A stretch of 64,000 bases of DNA from Haladaptatus pallidirubidus (GCF_020700235.1 NZ_CP085301.1:1922001-1986000), one strand, 5' to 3'. Shown: positions 8,842 to 18,753, counted from the first letter of the stretch. Numbers and translations: made by a program. The notes: generated by a model not told the origin, from the letters alone.

Positions 8842-9816
8842 TTACTGGTGTCCCGAAACGTGAACTGGTTCGTAGGGTTCTTCGAGATACGCCATGTCAC
8901 CCGACGAGAGGTCGATATCCAGCGCTTCGACGGCAGCCTCCAGATGTTCGATGCTGGTCGTGCCGACGATTGGCGCGTCCACCCGCTCCTTGTGGAACAG
9001 CCACGCCAACGATATTTGCGCCATCGTCACGCCCTTTTCGGCGGCGAGTTCCTGCACGCGCTCGTTGATTTCCGCGCCTCCGTTGTCGGCGTAGGGATGC
9101 TCGTGGGCGTAATCGTCCGTTTTACCACGAGTCGTATCCTCGAACTCTACGTTCGGTCGGGTGAGATAACCTCGCGCGAGCGGACTCCACGGGATGACGC
9201 CGATTCCCTCTTTTTCACAGAGCGGGAGCATTTCGCGTTCTTCCTCGCGGTAGACCAAGTTGTAGTGATTCTGCATCGTCGCGAACCGGTCGAGTCCGAG
9301 GCGTTCGCTCGCGTGAAGTGACTCGGTGAACTGGTGTGCCCACATCGAACTTGCGCCGAAATATCGCACTTTCTCGCGTCGAATCGCGTCGTCCAACGCT
9401 CGCAGAGTTACCTCGATCGGCGTCTCCTCGTCCCAGCGATGGGTCTGATACAGGTCTACGGTGTCCATCCCAAGTCGAGAGAGTGATTTATCGAGTTCCT
9501 GCTCGATTGCCTTCCGCGAGAGACCGCCCGAGTTGGGGTCGTTTTCGTCCATCTGGAAGTACCCCTTCGTGGCGACGACCATCTCGCCTCGCCGACCGTC
9601 CAACGCTTTTCCGAGGATTCGCTCGCTCTCGCCGCGCGAATACATGTTTGCGGTGTCGAAGAAGTTGATGCCGAGGTCGATTGCCCGTTCGAGTATCGGC
9701 ATACTTTCGTCCTCGTCTAACACCCACTCGCGCCAGTCGCTCGACCCGAAACTCATGCAACCGAGACAGATGCGACTAACCTCCATTCCCGTGTCTCCGA
9801 GCGTCGTGTACTCCAT
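8842..9816 (-). CDS. Aldo/keto reductase
   Basis: The 324-residue TIM-barrel protein has the AKR catalytic tetrad in context: Asp in FFDTANMY, the Tyr just after it, Lys in VVATKGYF and His in LYQTHRWD. The NADPH-binding end is GTTSIEHLEAAVEAL. It belongs to the YghZ/Tas-like branch, which reduces aldehydes and methylglyoxal-type carbonyls. I start at ATG 9816 (MEYTTLGDTG); the open frame continues 35 codons upstream but that part is not family-like and overlaps the kinase relic on the other strand. No operon partner is visible. Confidence 0.9.
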   Translation of the reverse strand: MEYTTLGDTGMEVSRICLGCMSFGSSDWREWVLDEDESMPILERAIDLGINFFDTANMYSRGESERILGKALDGRRGEMVVATKGYFQMDENDPNSGGLSRKAIEQELDKSLSRLGMDTVDLYQTHRWDEETPIEVTLRALDDAIRREKVRYFGASSMWAHQFTESLHASERLGLDRFATMQNHYNLVYREEEREMLPLCEKEGIGVIPWSPLARGYLTRPNVEFEDTTRGKTDDYAHEHPYADNGGAEINERVQELAAEKGVTMAQISLAWLFHKERVDAPIVGTTSIEHLEAAVEALDIDLSSGDMAYLEEPYEPVHVSGHQ

Positions 9817-9883
9817 ACCTCGGTTCTCGCGTGCTGAGGGCAAAAAGCTACGGCAGGAGACCGTTTCTGTTTTTACCTGTGGG

Positions 9884-12025
9884 ATGGGTCGCGACCCTCG
9901 ACTTCGGAATCTCCACACCATGGGAAGATTCGCGGACTGCGGTTCAGCGCGCTACAGAGATGGAATCGCGCTGTCGGAACGAGTGCGCAACCGATTCCCG
10001 GACATTCCGTTCGTTCTCTGTACCACGTCCGGAGCCGAGAAAATAGCGGGTACCGCCTTCGAAACGGGTATCGACGGCTATGTTCCGACTGAAACGGACG
10101 AATCGCGCGCCACCGAACTTTCCGAGACGATTACGCGCGTCACCACCGACGCTCGCCGTCCCCCCGAGCGATTCAACCATTATCAGTCCATCGTACAGGC
10201 GATGGGCGACGGCGTCTACACGCTGGACACCGAGGGCTACGTCACTGCCGTCAACGATACTCTGCTGGATATGTCTCGGTACGACCGTACCGAACTCGTC
10301 GGCGAACACATATCGCTCCTCTTAGACGGCGTGGACGTTTCGCGGGGTAACCGATTTATCAAACGACTGCTTCAGGGTGACGAGGACGTTGGTAAACTTC
10401 GATCGAAACTCAAAACCGCGGACGGGAAGGGAATTCTATGCGAAGCCAGAATCGGTCTGCTGACACATCGCAACGAATTTCGTGGCACCGTCGGCGTCCT
10501 CCGGAGCATCGAAGACCACGAACGAATCAAAACGGCGCTCCGCGAGCAGAAGGGAAAAATCGAGGATCTTCACGAAATCGCCTCGGAGATGATGGCGTGT
10601 CAAACCGCAGATGAAATCTGTGAACTAACTGTCGATGCTGCCGAGAGCATTCTCAAATTCGACATCTGCGGTGTCGACCTCGCGGAAGACGGCTACTTCA
10701 TTCCGAAGGCCATCTCGACGGGGATGACCGACGACGGCTACACCAAACTCCGAACCGACCAGGGCGTTGCGGGGCGCTCATACCAGAACCACGAAACGTG
10801 CGTGTTGGACGACGTGCGTGAGGAGGCCGACGCGGCCCCGGTACAGGCCGAATATCGGTCGCTGTTGAGCGCCTCGATAGGCGAGGAAGGGATATTTCAG
10901 GCAGGATCACGGGACGTCGGCGCGTTCGACCGCGACGATGCGGAACTGGTCGAATTGCTTCTTTCACACACCACGGAGGCGCTCCGTCGAATCCACTCGC
11001 AAACCGCGCTCCGCGAGAGCGAGGAAAAGTACCGAACGTTGGTCGAACAGAGTCACGACGCGATTTACATCTACCGCGACGACAAGTTCGCCTTCGTCAA
11101 CCGGCGGGTTTGTGAACTCATCGGTTACGACCGAACCGAACTCACCGAAATGAATCTCTGGGAGTTGATACACCCCGACGAGCGCGAACGGGTCAAACGC
11201 ATCGCAAGGGAACGCAGTCGCGGCAACCATCCGCCGCATTACGACGCGCGCGTCGTGACGAAAGACGGCGACGTTCGATACGCGGAGTTCAACGTGCGCG
11301 AGATCTCGTACGAGGGGGAGGCGGCGCAACTCGGTTCGGCCCGCGACGTGACGGAGCGGAAACAGCGAAAGCAGGAACTCAAACGCCAGAACGAACGGTT
11401 GGAGGAGTTCGCGAGCGTCGTCTCGCACGACCTCAGAAACCCGCTGAACGTCGCGCAGGGCCATCTCGAACTCGCCAGAGAGCGCGGCGACGAAACCCAC
11501 TTCGAGAAGGCGGGAAGTGCCCTCGACCGAATGGGCAGTCTCATCGCCGATCTGCTGGCGCTGGCCCGACAAGGATTGGTCGTTAGCGACACCGAACCGG
11601 TCGAGTTGGAAACCGTCGTCCGACAGGCGTGGGCGAACGTCGAAACGGAAGAAAGCACGCTCGTCGTCGACACCTCCGCCGAAATCGAGGCCGACAGAGG
11701 GTGACTTCAAGAACTGTTCGAGAACCTGTTTCGCAACGCCATCGAACACGCAGGGAGTGAAACGACGGTTCGCGTCGGCGAGACGCCCGGTGGGTCGGCG
11801 GACGCTGAAGACGACGATTTTTCGGGGTTCTACGTTGAAGTCGACGGCGACGGAATCCCTCCCGTCGAGCGCGAAGCGGTGTTCGAGCACGGCCACACGA
11901 TCGCGGACAGCGGATCGGGGTTGGGACTGTCAATCGTGAAAGGCATCGCCGAAGCGCACGGCTGGTCGGTTTCGGCAGTCGAAGGGAACGACGGCGGTGC
12001 GCGGTTTCACATTCGGTCGGAGTGA
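9884..12025 (+). pseudogene. PAS-GAF-PAS sensor histidine kinase, truncated receiver and in-frame TGA
   Basis: In order: the C-terminal half of a receiver domain (DGIALSERVRNRFPDIPFVL), a PAS domain (GDGVYTLDTEGYVTAVND), a GAF domain, a second PAS domain (HDAIYIYRDDKFAFVNRR), and a dimerisation domain with SVVSHDLRNPLN as H-box. TGA at 11702-11704 then interrupts EADRG|LQELFENLFRNAIEH, exactly at the N-box; CGA to TGA is the simplest origin. The same frame continues through GSGLGLSIVKGIAEAHG to TGA 12025. About 55 residues of the receiver, including the phospho-acceptor Asp, are missing, and the aldo/keto reductase gene abuts this end. Loss of both ends of function argues for a pseudogene. 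A protein ending at 11704 would have no ATPase domain. Confidence 0.75.
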
Positions 12026-12033
12026 CTCTATTT

Positions 12034-13068
12034 CTACCGAAACCCTTCGACGCTCGGCGCGTCCAGTGGACTCGATGGAAGGCCTTCGGTCGGTTCTGGG
12101 TCGTTGTAGCCGCGCGGAGCCACGTCGTTCGGAGAATCCGGGTAAAACAGGGATGCGAGCAGTTGAATCTGCTCACGGCCGATGCTCAGCTCGAACTGGC
12201 CGCCGCCGTACATTCGAATCCCGCGGCGGTCACAGTGTTCGAGCGTGTCGAACAGCGATTTCACGCTTCCGAACCGCGAGGGTTTGATGTTCAACCAGTT
12301 CGGTTCGAACGGAAGCGACTCCACGCTCTCGACGCCAGTAATCGGAACGTCCCACGAAATTCGCTGCCGAGCGGCGTCGAGAATCGGCGCGGTTTCGTCG
12401 GTGTACACCGGGTCTTCGATAATCGCGCCCGGGATCCCGTCCCGAACGCGACGGTAGAGGTCCGGGTCCGCCGACTGGCCGACTTCGGCGTCCTCGTACT
12501 GGGATTTTAAATCCACGATTCGGACTGTTTCGGTGTCGGCGAGCTCCGAAATCAGGTCGGCGGTCCACTCCGGCGTCGGATCGAGTTTGAAGGTCAGAGA
12601 CGGGTCGATGTCGAGCCATCGCGTCACGCGCTCCGCGCTCGGCGGGTCGCCCAGCCGCGTGCTCATCACGAACGATACCGGAGACGGCTTGCGACCCAGT
12701 GCGGTCGGCAGGTCGGTGTCGGTCTGTCGAAGTGCCAAGTCTAGTGCCGCGCTCTCGAAACCCCACTGCCGGTAGTGGCGGAAATCCTCGCGCGATGGCG
12801 CTTTGGGAAACAAATCGAGGTCGGCGACTGTCGCGGAAAACTCGGCGAACGTGTGCTCGCCGGACAGGTCGAACTCCGCTTCGGCCAGCGCGTATTGGTC
12901 GTCGGCGTCGTAGGTTACGTCCTCGCCTCTGCCGGTTTCGCCGGCACCCCGCAGGACGATTTCGGTCGTGACGCGCGTGAACTCGCTCGACGTTTCGCGT
13001 TCGTGAGTTTCGTACTCGCAGGATTCGATGGAGAGCGGGAGGTCCGCGACTTCGTCGTAGAGCGCCAT
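12034..13068 (-). CDS. Enolase-superfamily protein of unknown substrate
   Basis: The 344-residue protein has an N-terminal alpha+beta cap and a barrel domain like muconate-lactonising/o-succinylbenzoate-synthase enzymes. Candidate active-site residues fall in order: Lys161 in TFKLDP, Asp186 in RIVDLKSQYED, Glu218 in AIIEDPVY, Asp240 in ISWDVPITG and Lys262 in NIKPSRFG. These are the positions expected for the general base, three metal ligands and second Lys. Residue roles are assigned by spacing, not alignment. It lies 68 bases downstream of mct on the same strand, so it may be co-transcribed and act on a methylaspartate-cycle metabolite, but no known cycle step is unfilled. It converges with the kinase relic 8 bases away. 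Confidence 0.75.
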   Translation of the reverse strand: MALYDEVADLPLSIESCEYETHERETSSEFTRVTTEIVLRGAGETGRGEDVTYDADDQYALAEAEFDLSGEHTFAEFSATVADLDLFPKAPSREDFRHYRQWGFESAALDLALRQTDTDLPTALGRKPSPVSFVMSTRLGDPPSAERVTRWLDIDPSLTFKLDPTPEWTADLISELADTETVRIVDLKSQYEDAEVGQSADPDLYRRVRDGIPGAIIEDPVYTDETAPILDAARQRISWDVPITGVESVESLPFEPNWLNIKPSRFGSVKSLFDTLEHCDRRGIRMYGGGQFELSIGREQIQLLASLFYPDSPNDVAPRGYNDPEPTEGLPSSPLDAPSVEGFR

Positions 13069-13136
13069 AGGCGGAAAACGGTGGCACGAGGGATAACTGT
13101 CGGGGCCTTCTCACCCTGCGACCGTCGCTTCCGACT

Positions 13137-14291
13137 TCAGACGGATTTTTCCTCGCCGAGCAGTTCATCGCGGTGTTCGTCTAGCAATGGTGCGCGCGTA
13201 CCGGGTTCAGGCGGTGTTTCGCTCATCTTGATGGGCGACCCCGCGATGGTCACCGACTCGTCCGTTCCCGGTTGCTCGACGTCCACGAGCATTTCGCGGG
13301 CATCGACGTGGTCGTCTTCGAACACGTCTGCCACGTCCTGCACCGGGGCACAGGGAACCGAGCCTTCGAGGACGGCACACACCTCGTCGTCGGTTCGCTC
13401 GCGCGTCCATGCGCCGAGTTCCTCGCGAAGCAACTCGCGGTTTCGCAGTCGATCGGCTGTCGTGGGATAGTCCGCGGCGAGGTCGGGGCGTCCCATCGCT
13501 TCGCAGAGCGCAGTCCAGTGATTGTCGCCGAATGCGGCGATGACAACGTGGCCGTCTGCGGTTTCGAAGGCGTTGTAGGGAAACAGCGTCGGATGGGAGT
13601 TTCCGCGTCGATTCGGAACCTCGCCCGTGTAGGAGTACTGATAGACGGTTCGCTCGCACAGCGAAACCATCGAATCGTACATTGCGGTATCGACGTACTG
13701 TCCCTCGCCGGTTCGGTCGCGGTGGTGGAGCGCGGCGAGGATGCCGATAGCGTTCAAAGTGGCGGTGAACACGTCGCCGATTCCGGGGCCGACCTTCGTC
13801 GGCGGGCCGTCTTCGTCGCCGGTAATCTGCATCACGCCGCCGAGGGCTTGGGCGATGAGGTCGAAGGACGGTTGCCCTTGTCGGTTCGTTTCGCCCGTAC
13901 GCGGGTCGCCGAACCCACGGATGGACGCGTAGACGAGTTCGGGGTTACGTTCACGGAGGGTTTCGTATTCGAGGTCGAACTTCTCCATCGTCCCTGCGCG
14001 GAAGTTTTCGACGACTACGTCGGCATCGTCGGCCAACCGGAGGAAGTCCGCGCGGTCATTCTCGTCGGTCAGGTCGAGTTCGAGGCTTCGCTTGCCACGA
14101 TTGATGCTCTGGAAGTAGCCGCCGTAGGCGTCGCCCTCGCCGACGAACGGCGGATTCGGTCTGATGAGGTCGCCGCCGGGACGTTCGATTTTCACGACGT
14201 CGGCCCCTAAGTCTGCGAGGAGCATCGTGCAGTACGGTCCGGCGAGCACCTGTGTGAGGTCGAGAACGCGCAGGTCATCGAGCGCTGGCAT
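13137..14291 (-). CDS. mct: Succinyl-CoA:mesaconate CoA-transferase
   Basis: This 384-residue protein is a family III (CaiB/BaiF, formyl-CoA transferase type) CoA-transferase. It has LDLTQVLAGPYCTMLLADLG at the N-terminus, GADVVKIERPGGD, and the catalytic Asp at about residue 173 in GPGIGDVFTATLN. Family III enzymes work through an aspartyl-CoA intermediate. Position next to glutamate mutase and methylaspartate ammonia-lyase identifies it as the enzyme that moves CoA from succinyl-CoA to mesaconate in the methylaspartate cycle. ATG 14291 (MPALDDLRV) is chosen over a TTG at 14309. It is divergent from glmS across about 150 bases, so both could share regulation. Confidence 0.88.
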   Translation of the reverse strand: MPALDDLRVLDLTQVLAGPYCTMLLADLGADVVKIERPGGDLIRPNPPFVGEGDAYGGYFQSINRGKRSLELDLTDENDRADFLRLADDADVVVENFRAGTMEKFDLEYETLRERNPELVYASIRGFGDPRTGETNRQGQPSFDLIAQALGGVMQITGDEDGPPTKVGPGIGDVFTATLNAIGILAALHHRDRTGEGQYVDTAMYDSMVSLCERTVYQYSYTGEVPNRRGNSHPTLFPYNAFETADGHVVIAAFGDNHWTALCEAMGRPDLAADYPTTADRLRNRELLREELGAWTRERTDDEVCAVLEGSVPCAPVQDVADVFEDDHVDAREMLVDVEQPGTDESVTIAGSPIKMSETPPEPGTRAPLLDEHRDELLGEEKSV

Positions 14292-14443
14292 CGCTCCACT
14301 CGTCGCCAACCCGAAACAAAAACCTTCGCAATTAATAATGTGGTTTGTGAATTAGGCACACACTAGTCCCCTAAATGGCCTTAACGGCATTAATCATGAA
14401 AGAACATTATCTTTAAGTTCTGTCCATTGTATGTACCAGTGCG
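14292..14443. promoter_or_regulatory. Divergent promoter region between mct and glmS
   Basis: The 152-base gap is AT-rich against its surroundings. For glmS, TTATCTTTAAG at about 14409-14419 lies roughly 27 bases before the ATG, fitting a TATA box and a leaderless transcript. For mct, the complement of CAATTAATAATG near 14332-14343 gives a TATA-like CATTATTAATTG about 45 bases upstream. Two ATTAAT cores occur in the gap, but no long operator palindrome is visible. Confidence 0.5.
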
Positions 14444-14884
14444 ATGTCTGCTACAATAATCCTCGGTGTTATCGGGTCCGACGCGCACGCCGTCGGCATC
14501 ACGATACTCGACCAAGCGCTTTCGACGGCTGGTTTCGATGTCGTCAACATCGGCGTCCAGTCCAGCCAAGAAGACTTCATCAGCGCGGTGGAAGCACACG
14601 AGGGTGATGCGGTACTCATCTCCTCGCTGTACGGCCACGCCGAACAGGATTGTCGTGGCTTTCACGAGGCCATCGAGGCCGCCGGTCTCGACCTCATAAC
14701 TTACATCGGCGGCAACCTCGCTGTCGGTCAGGACGACTTCGAGCAGACGAGAGCTCGTTTCCGCGCGATGGGGTTCGACCGCGTTTTCGACTCCGAAACG
14801 GAGCCGATGGAGGCCATCGCCGCCCTCAAAGCGGACATGAATATCACCGAGTCCGAAGCCGAACGAACGAGGCTCACGTCCTGA
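14444..14884 (+). CDS. glmS: Glutamate mutase (methylaspartate mutase) subunit S
   Basis: The 146-residue protein is the cobalamin-binding subunit. The B12 signature is complete: DAHAVG with Asp13, His15 and Gly18 (DxHxxG), SSLYGH at residues 60-65, and GG at 89-90 in YIGGNLAVG. With GlmE it converts L-glutamate to (2S,3S)-3-methylaspartate using adenosylcobalamin. It is the first gene of the rightward methylaspartate-cycle operon, 15 bases before glmE. In haloarchaeal work the gene is also called mamA. Length matches bacterial GlmS (about 137) with a short acidic tail. Confidence 0.95.
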   Translation: MSATIILGVIGSDAHAVGITILDQALSTAGFDVVNIGVQSSQEDFISAVEAHEGDAVLISSLYGHAEQDCRGFHEAIEAAGLDLITYIGGNLAVGQDDFEQTRARFRAMGFDRVFDSETEPMEAIAALKADMNITESEAERTRLTS

Positions 14885-14899
14885 GTTTTCCTCTTCCAC

Positions 14900-16363
14900 A
14901 TGTTACGTGATACACGACTTTCCGCGGAGAACCTGTCGCGAATCGACGACCAGATACGGGAGGATTGGCCGACCGAAGCGGTCGATTTCGAGGAAGCGGT
15001 CGCCTACCACGACTCGCTCCCCGAGGAAAAACGGTTCGCGAGCGTCCTCCAGAGCGCCGACCGACCGCTCCTCCAACCTCGCGCTGGCGTCCCGAGACTG
15101 GACGACCAAATCGCCCTCCTTCGCCATCTCGAAGGCGCGGGGGGCGCGGATTTGCTCCCGACGACCATCGACTCGTACACGAGGGACAACGAGTACGAGA
15201 AAGCCCAACAGGGCCTCGAAAACGCCCGCGAAAGCGACACCGACACCCTCAACGGCTTTCCAGCCGTCAACCACGGCGTCGAAGGCTGTCGCAAACTCAT
15301 CGAGGGGGTGGATGCTCCAATCGAAGTGCGCCACGGGACTCCCGACGCTCGCCTCCTCGCGGCCGTCACCTTCGCCGGCGGCTTCCAGAGCTTCGAGGGC
15401 GGCCCCATCTCGTACAACATCCCGTACACGAAAGAACGAGACCTCGCACAGACCATCGAACACTGGCAGTATGTTGACCGCCTTGCCGGTGCCTACACCG
15501 CACGCGGCGTCGAAATCAACCGCGAACCGTTCGGGCCGCTAACCGGCACGCTCGTTCCGCCGTGCATCGCCATCGCCATCGGCGTGGTCGAAGGGCTGCT
15601 CGCCGCCACACAGGGCGTTCGAAGCATCACGCTCGGCTACGGACAGGTCGGCAATCTCGTGCAGGACATCGCCGCCCTGCGAGCGCTCCGCGAACTCGGC
15701 GAGGAGTACCTTCCCGACGACGTGACCGTCACCACCGTTTTCCACGAGTGGATGGGCGGATTTCCGCCCGACGAGGCCCGCGCAAACGGCGTCATCGCAC
15801 TCGGCGCGGCCACCGCAGCGATTGCGAAACCGGACAAGGTCATCACCAAATCACCGCAGGAGTTCGGCGGGGTTCCGACCAAGGAGGCCAACGCCGCGGG
15901 TCTCCGAACTACGAGGCAGATAATCGATATGATGTGCGAGCAGGACATCGACGTGGACGGCATCGAAGAGGAACGGGAGTTCATCGAAGCCTCAGTGCGG
16001 TCGCTGATGGAGACGGTTCTCGAACTCGGTGACGAAGACGTTGCGCGAGGAATCGTCGCGGCCTTCGAGACGGGCAACATCGACGTTCCGTTCGCCCCGA
16101 GCGAGAGCGCACAGAGCGCGGTGTTACCTGCCCGCGACGACGACGGTCGGGTTCGTATCCTCGAATTCGGCGACCTCGCGCTCGAATCGGAACTCATGTC
16201 GGTTCACACTAACCGACTCGACCGCCGCGCACGGGCGGAGAACCGAACCACCTCGTTTCAGATGGTCGCCGACGACGTGGACGCCATCAGCGACGGCCGA
16301 CTCATCGGCCGTCGCGGGGAGACCGGGAGCAAAAGCAACCAGCGCGGAGGTGACCGAGCGTGA
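14900..16363 (+). CDS. glmE: Glutamate mutase (methylaspartate mutase) subunit E
   Basis: The 487-residue TIM-barrel subunit carries the substrate site and binds the cobalamin presented by GlmS. Characteristic segments include LLQPRAGVPRLDDQIALLRH, EVRHGTPDARLL (with the substrate carboxylate-binding Arg region), GGPISYNIPYTKE and AIAKPDKVITKSPQEFGG. Length is close to the clostridial enzyme. The stop codon overlaps the GTG start of mal by four bases (GTGA), so translation is probably coupled. It is also known as mamB in haloarchaea. No frameshift or missing motif is visible. Confidence 0.95.
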   Translation: MLRDTRLSAENLSRIDDQIREDWPTEAVDFEEAVAYHDSLPEEKRFASVLQSADRPLLQPRAGVPRLDDQIALLRHLEGAGGADLLPTTIDSYTRDNEYEKAQQGLENARESDTDTLNGFPAVNHGVEGCRKLIEGVDAPIEVRHGTPDARLLAAVTFAGGFQSFEGGPISYNIPYTKERDLAQTIEHWQYVDRLAGAYTARGVEINREPFGPLTGTLVPPCIAIAIGVVEGLLAATQGVRSITLGYGQVGNLVQDIAALRALRELGEEYLPDDVTVTTVFHEWMGGFPPDEARANGVIALGAATAAIAKPDKVITKSPQEFGGVPTKEANAAGLRTTRQIIDMMCEQDIDVDGIEEEREFIEASVRSLMETVLELGDEDVARGIVAAFETGNIDVPFAPSESAQSAVLPARDDDGRVRILEFGDLALESELMSVHTNRLDRRARAENRTTSFQMVADDVDAISDGRLIGRRGETGSKSNQRGGDRA

Positions 16364-17667
16364 CGTCCGTCGAATCAGGCCGCACGAAAATCATCGAATC
16401 GGTTCGCGCGGTGCCCGCCGTCTCCGGATTCTTCTTCGACGACCAACGGGCCATCAAAGCGGGCGCGGAACAGGACGGATTCGCCTATCGCGGCGACCCG
16501 GTGACGCCCGGATTCGACCGCGTTCGACAGGCCGGAGAGGCGGTCAGCGTCCTGCTTGAACTCTCCGACGGCACGGTCGCTCGCGGCGACTGTGCCGCGG
16601 TTCAGTATTCGGGCGCGGGCGGCCGCGATTCGCTGTTCCGCGCCGAGGAGTTCGCGCCGGTGGTCGAAGGAACCGTCGCGGACGCGCTCGTCGGACGCTC
16701 CGCGGAACGGTTCCGCGACAACACGGACGTCCTCGAAGGACTCACCACCGACGGCGAACGGCTTCACACCGCGCTCCGGTACGGCGTCTCACAGGCACTG
16801 CTCGACGCCGCCGCGAGCGCCCGCCGCGGTACTAAAACCGACGTACTCGCCGACGCGTACGGAACCGTTCCCGCAACCGACCCGGTTCCCGTCTTCGGAC
16901 AGTCGGGCGACGATAGGCGCGGCAACGCCGAAAAAATGCTGTTGAAGGGCGTGCCGGTTCTCCCGCACGGTCTGTTCAACAGCGTCGAGAAGGTCGGTTC
17001 GGACGGTGGACGGTTGGTCGCCTACCTGGACTGGCTTTCGAAGCGGGCGGTCGAACTCGGCCCGGAGGGTTACACCCCGCGATTCCACGTTGACGTGTAC
17101 GGCGTCCTCGGCGAGGTCTTTGGGCCCCCATACGACCGTGCGGAATTTACGGACTACTTCGCCGACCTTCGGGAGGCCGCGGCCCCGTTCCCGCTACAGG
17201 TCGAGGGGCCGATGGACGAAGGCGGTCGGGAAGAACAGATTTACGCCATGGTCGAACTCCGCGACGGACTCGCCGACGCGGGCGTCGGCGTGGACATCGT
17301 GGCCGATGAGTGGTGCAACACGTTCGCGGACGTGCGGGCGTTCGTGGATACGGGCGCGGCCGATCTCGTCCAAATCAAGACGCCCGACCTCGGCGGTATC
17401 GGGCGGAGCGCCGAAGCGGTGCTGTATTGTGACGGCACCGACACCCGTGCGTACCTCGGCGGGACGTGCAACGAAACGGTCACGTCAGCGCGAGCGTGCG
17501 CGCACGTCGCGCTCGCCACCGACGCGGCCCAGACGCTCGCCAAACCCGGTATGGGTTTCGACGAGGGGTACATGGTGATGGAAAACGAGATGCGGCGGGC
17601 GATTTCGCGCCTCGAATCACGAACGACGGTGAGAGAAAATGAAAGACGGCGACAGGAACAACGGTAA
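16360..17667 (+). CDS. mal: Methylaspartate ammonia-lyase
   Basis: The 435-residue enolase-superfamily enzyme eliminates ammonia from 3-methylaspartate to give mesaconate. Residues matching the characterised clostridial enzyme are present: His203 in PVLPHGLFN, metal ligands Asp245 (FHVDVYG), Glu282 (QVEGPMDEGG) and Asp316 (IVADEWCN), and the catalytic base Lys340 in VQIKTPDLGGI. The start is GTG at 16360, overlapping glmE. A charged C-terminal tail of about 15 residues follows the last helix. It lies seven bases before mch. Presence of mal with glmS/E and mct is diagnostic for the methylaspartate cycle. Confidence 0.96.
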   Translation: MTSVESGRTKIIESVRAVPAVSGFFFDDQRAIKAGAEQDGFAYRGDPVTPGFDRVRQAGEAVSVLLELSDGTVARGDCAAVQYSGAGGRDSLFRAEEFAPVVEGTVADALVGRSAERFRDNTDVLEGLTTDGERLHTALRYGVSQALLDAAASARRGTKTDVLADAYGTVPATDPVPVFGQSGDDRRGNAEKMLLKGVPVLPHGLFNSVEKVGSDGGRLVAYLDWLSKRAVELGPEGYTPRFHVDVYGVLGEVFGPPYDRAEFTDYFADLREAAAPFPLQVEGPMDEGGREEQIYAMVELRDGLADAGVGVDIVADEWCNTFADVRAFVDTGAADLVQIKTPDLGGIGRSAEAVLYCDGTDTRAYLGGTCNETVTSARACAHVALATDAAQTLAKPGMGFDEGYMVMENEMRRAISRLESRTTVRENERRRQEQR

Positions 17668-17673
17668 CCAACA

Positions 17674-18744
17674 ATGACCGACTGGACAGACTCAAGGACG
17701 TTTTCGAACGCGCTGGAGCGAGCGGTGACGCTGGAAAAGGGGAACTGCTTCGAAGACTTCAGCGATGGACAGACTATCGAACACGCGCCGGGACTCACGC
17801 TCTCGGCGCACGCGAACGAACTGTGGATGAGTCAGACGCTCAATCACGACCCGGCGTACTGGCGGTCTGACGCCGCGCAAGCGGTCGGATACGACGACTG
17901 TCCCGTTCATCCCGATTACCTGCTCGCCTGCGTGATGGGACCGAGTGTTGAGGATTTGAGCGAGAAAGGCGGCTACTTCCTGGGCAGGGACGCCGTGTCG
18001 CTTCACGACCCGGCGGTCGCGCCGGGTACCGAGGTTCGCGTCGAATCGACGGTCGAAGCCAAACGCGAATCGAGTTCTCGGCCCGACTACGGCATCGTGA
18101 CGTGGGAGACGGCCGGATTCGACGCCAAGACGGGCGACCGCCTCCTGTCGTACACCCGGACGAACATGATTCCGCGTCGGGAACCCATGGCCGCGGACGG
18201 CGGTTCCGCGAGTCCGGGGGAATCTCGTCCGTCCGCGGAAACGGACGGTTCGGGCCTTCCGAGCGAATTCGTCGCTCCCGACGGCCCCTACTTCGAGGAT
18301 TTCCGCGACGCTCACGAGCGGACGGCGAACCGCGATGCGGCGGTCGCCTATCGCCACGAACGCGGGCGGACGATGGACGACGTGATGGTAGCGACGCTTC
18401 CACTCGTGACGCTCAACACCGCGAAACAGCACCACAACGACGATTACATGGCCGACTCGCCCTCCGGCGAAATCGTCGCCTACGGCGACGTGACCCGGTC
18501 GGTCGCCCTCGGCCACGCTCGCTCGGACGAGCGAACGTATCGCGAAATCGAGTACGGTGACGAACGGTTCCACGACTTCGTAACCGTCGGCGACACTGTG
18601 TACGGATTCACGCGCGTCCTCGATATCGAAGAGACGGACGACCCGGAGGCGGGTACAGTCACGTTCGAGCACTACGCGTTCAACCAGTGCGACGAACCGG
18701 TGTACTCCGGCACCCGAACCGCATTGATTCAGAAACGAACTTAG
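17674..18744 (+). CDS. mch: Mesaconyl-CoA hydratase (MaoC family)
   Basis: The 356-residue protein is a fused double hot-dog of the MaoC type. The N-terminal half has ANELWMSQTLNHDPAYWRSD, with the Asn-His-Asp pattern of the hydratase site. The C-terminal half repeats it loosely as LVTLNTAKQHHNDDYM. The halves are joined by an acidic Ser/Gly linker near residues 172-195. It hydrates mesaconyl-C1-CoA to beta-methylmalyl-CoA, downstream of Mct and upstream of the lyase. It follows mal by six bases and precedes the lyase by nine, all one operon. Function follows from context and from similarity to known haloarchaeal mesaconyl-CoA hydratases. Confidence 0.9.
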   Translation: MTDWTDSRTFSNALERAVTLEKGNCFEDFSDGQTIEHAPGLTLSAHANELWMSQTLNHDPAYWRSDAAQAVGYDDCPVHPDYLLACVMGPSVEDLSEKGGYFLGRDAVSLHDPAVAPGTEVRVESTVEAKRESSSRPDYGIVTWETAGFDAKTGDRLLSYTRTNMIPRREPMAADGGSASPGESRPSAETDGSGLPSEFVAPDGPYFEDFRDAHERTANRDAAVAYRHERGRTMDDVMVATLPLVTLNTAKQHHNDDYMADSPSGEIVAYGDVTRSVALGHARSDERTYREIEYGDERFHDFVTVGDTVYGFTRVLDIEETDDPEAGTVTFEHYAFNQCDEPVYSGTRTALIQKRT

Positions 18745-18753
18745 ATCTTACCA

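Noticed and set aside
12200-12230. A TTCGAATCCC sequence resembling a tRNA T-loop
   Set aside because: It lies in the enolase-like gene and has no acceptor, D or anticodon stems around it.
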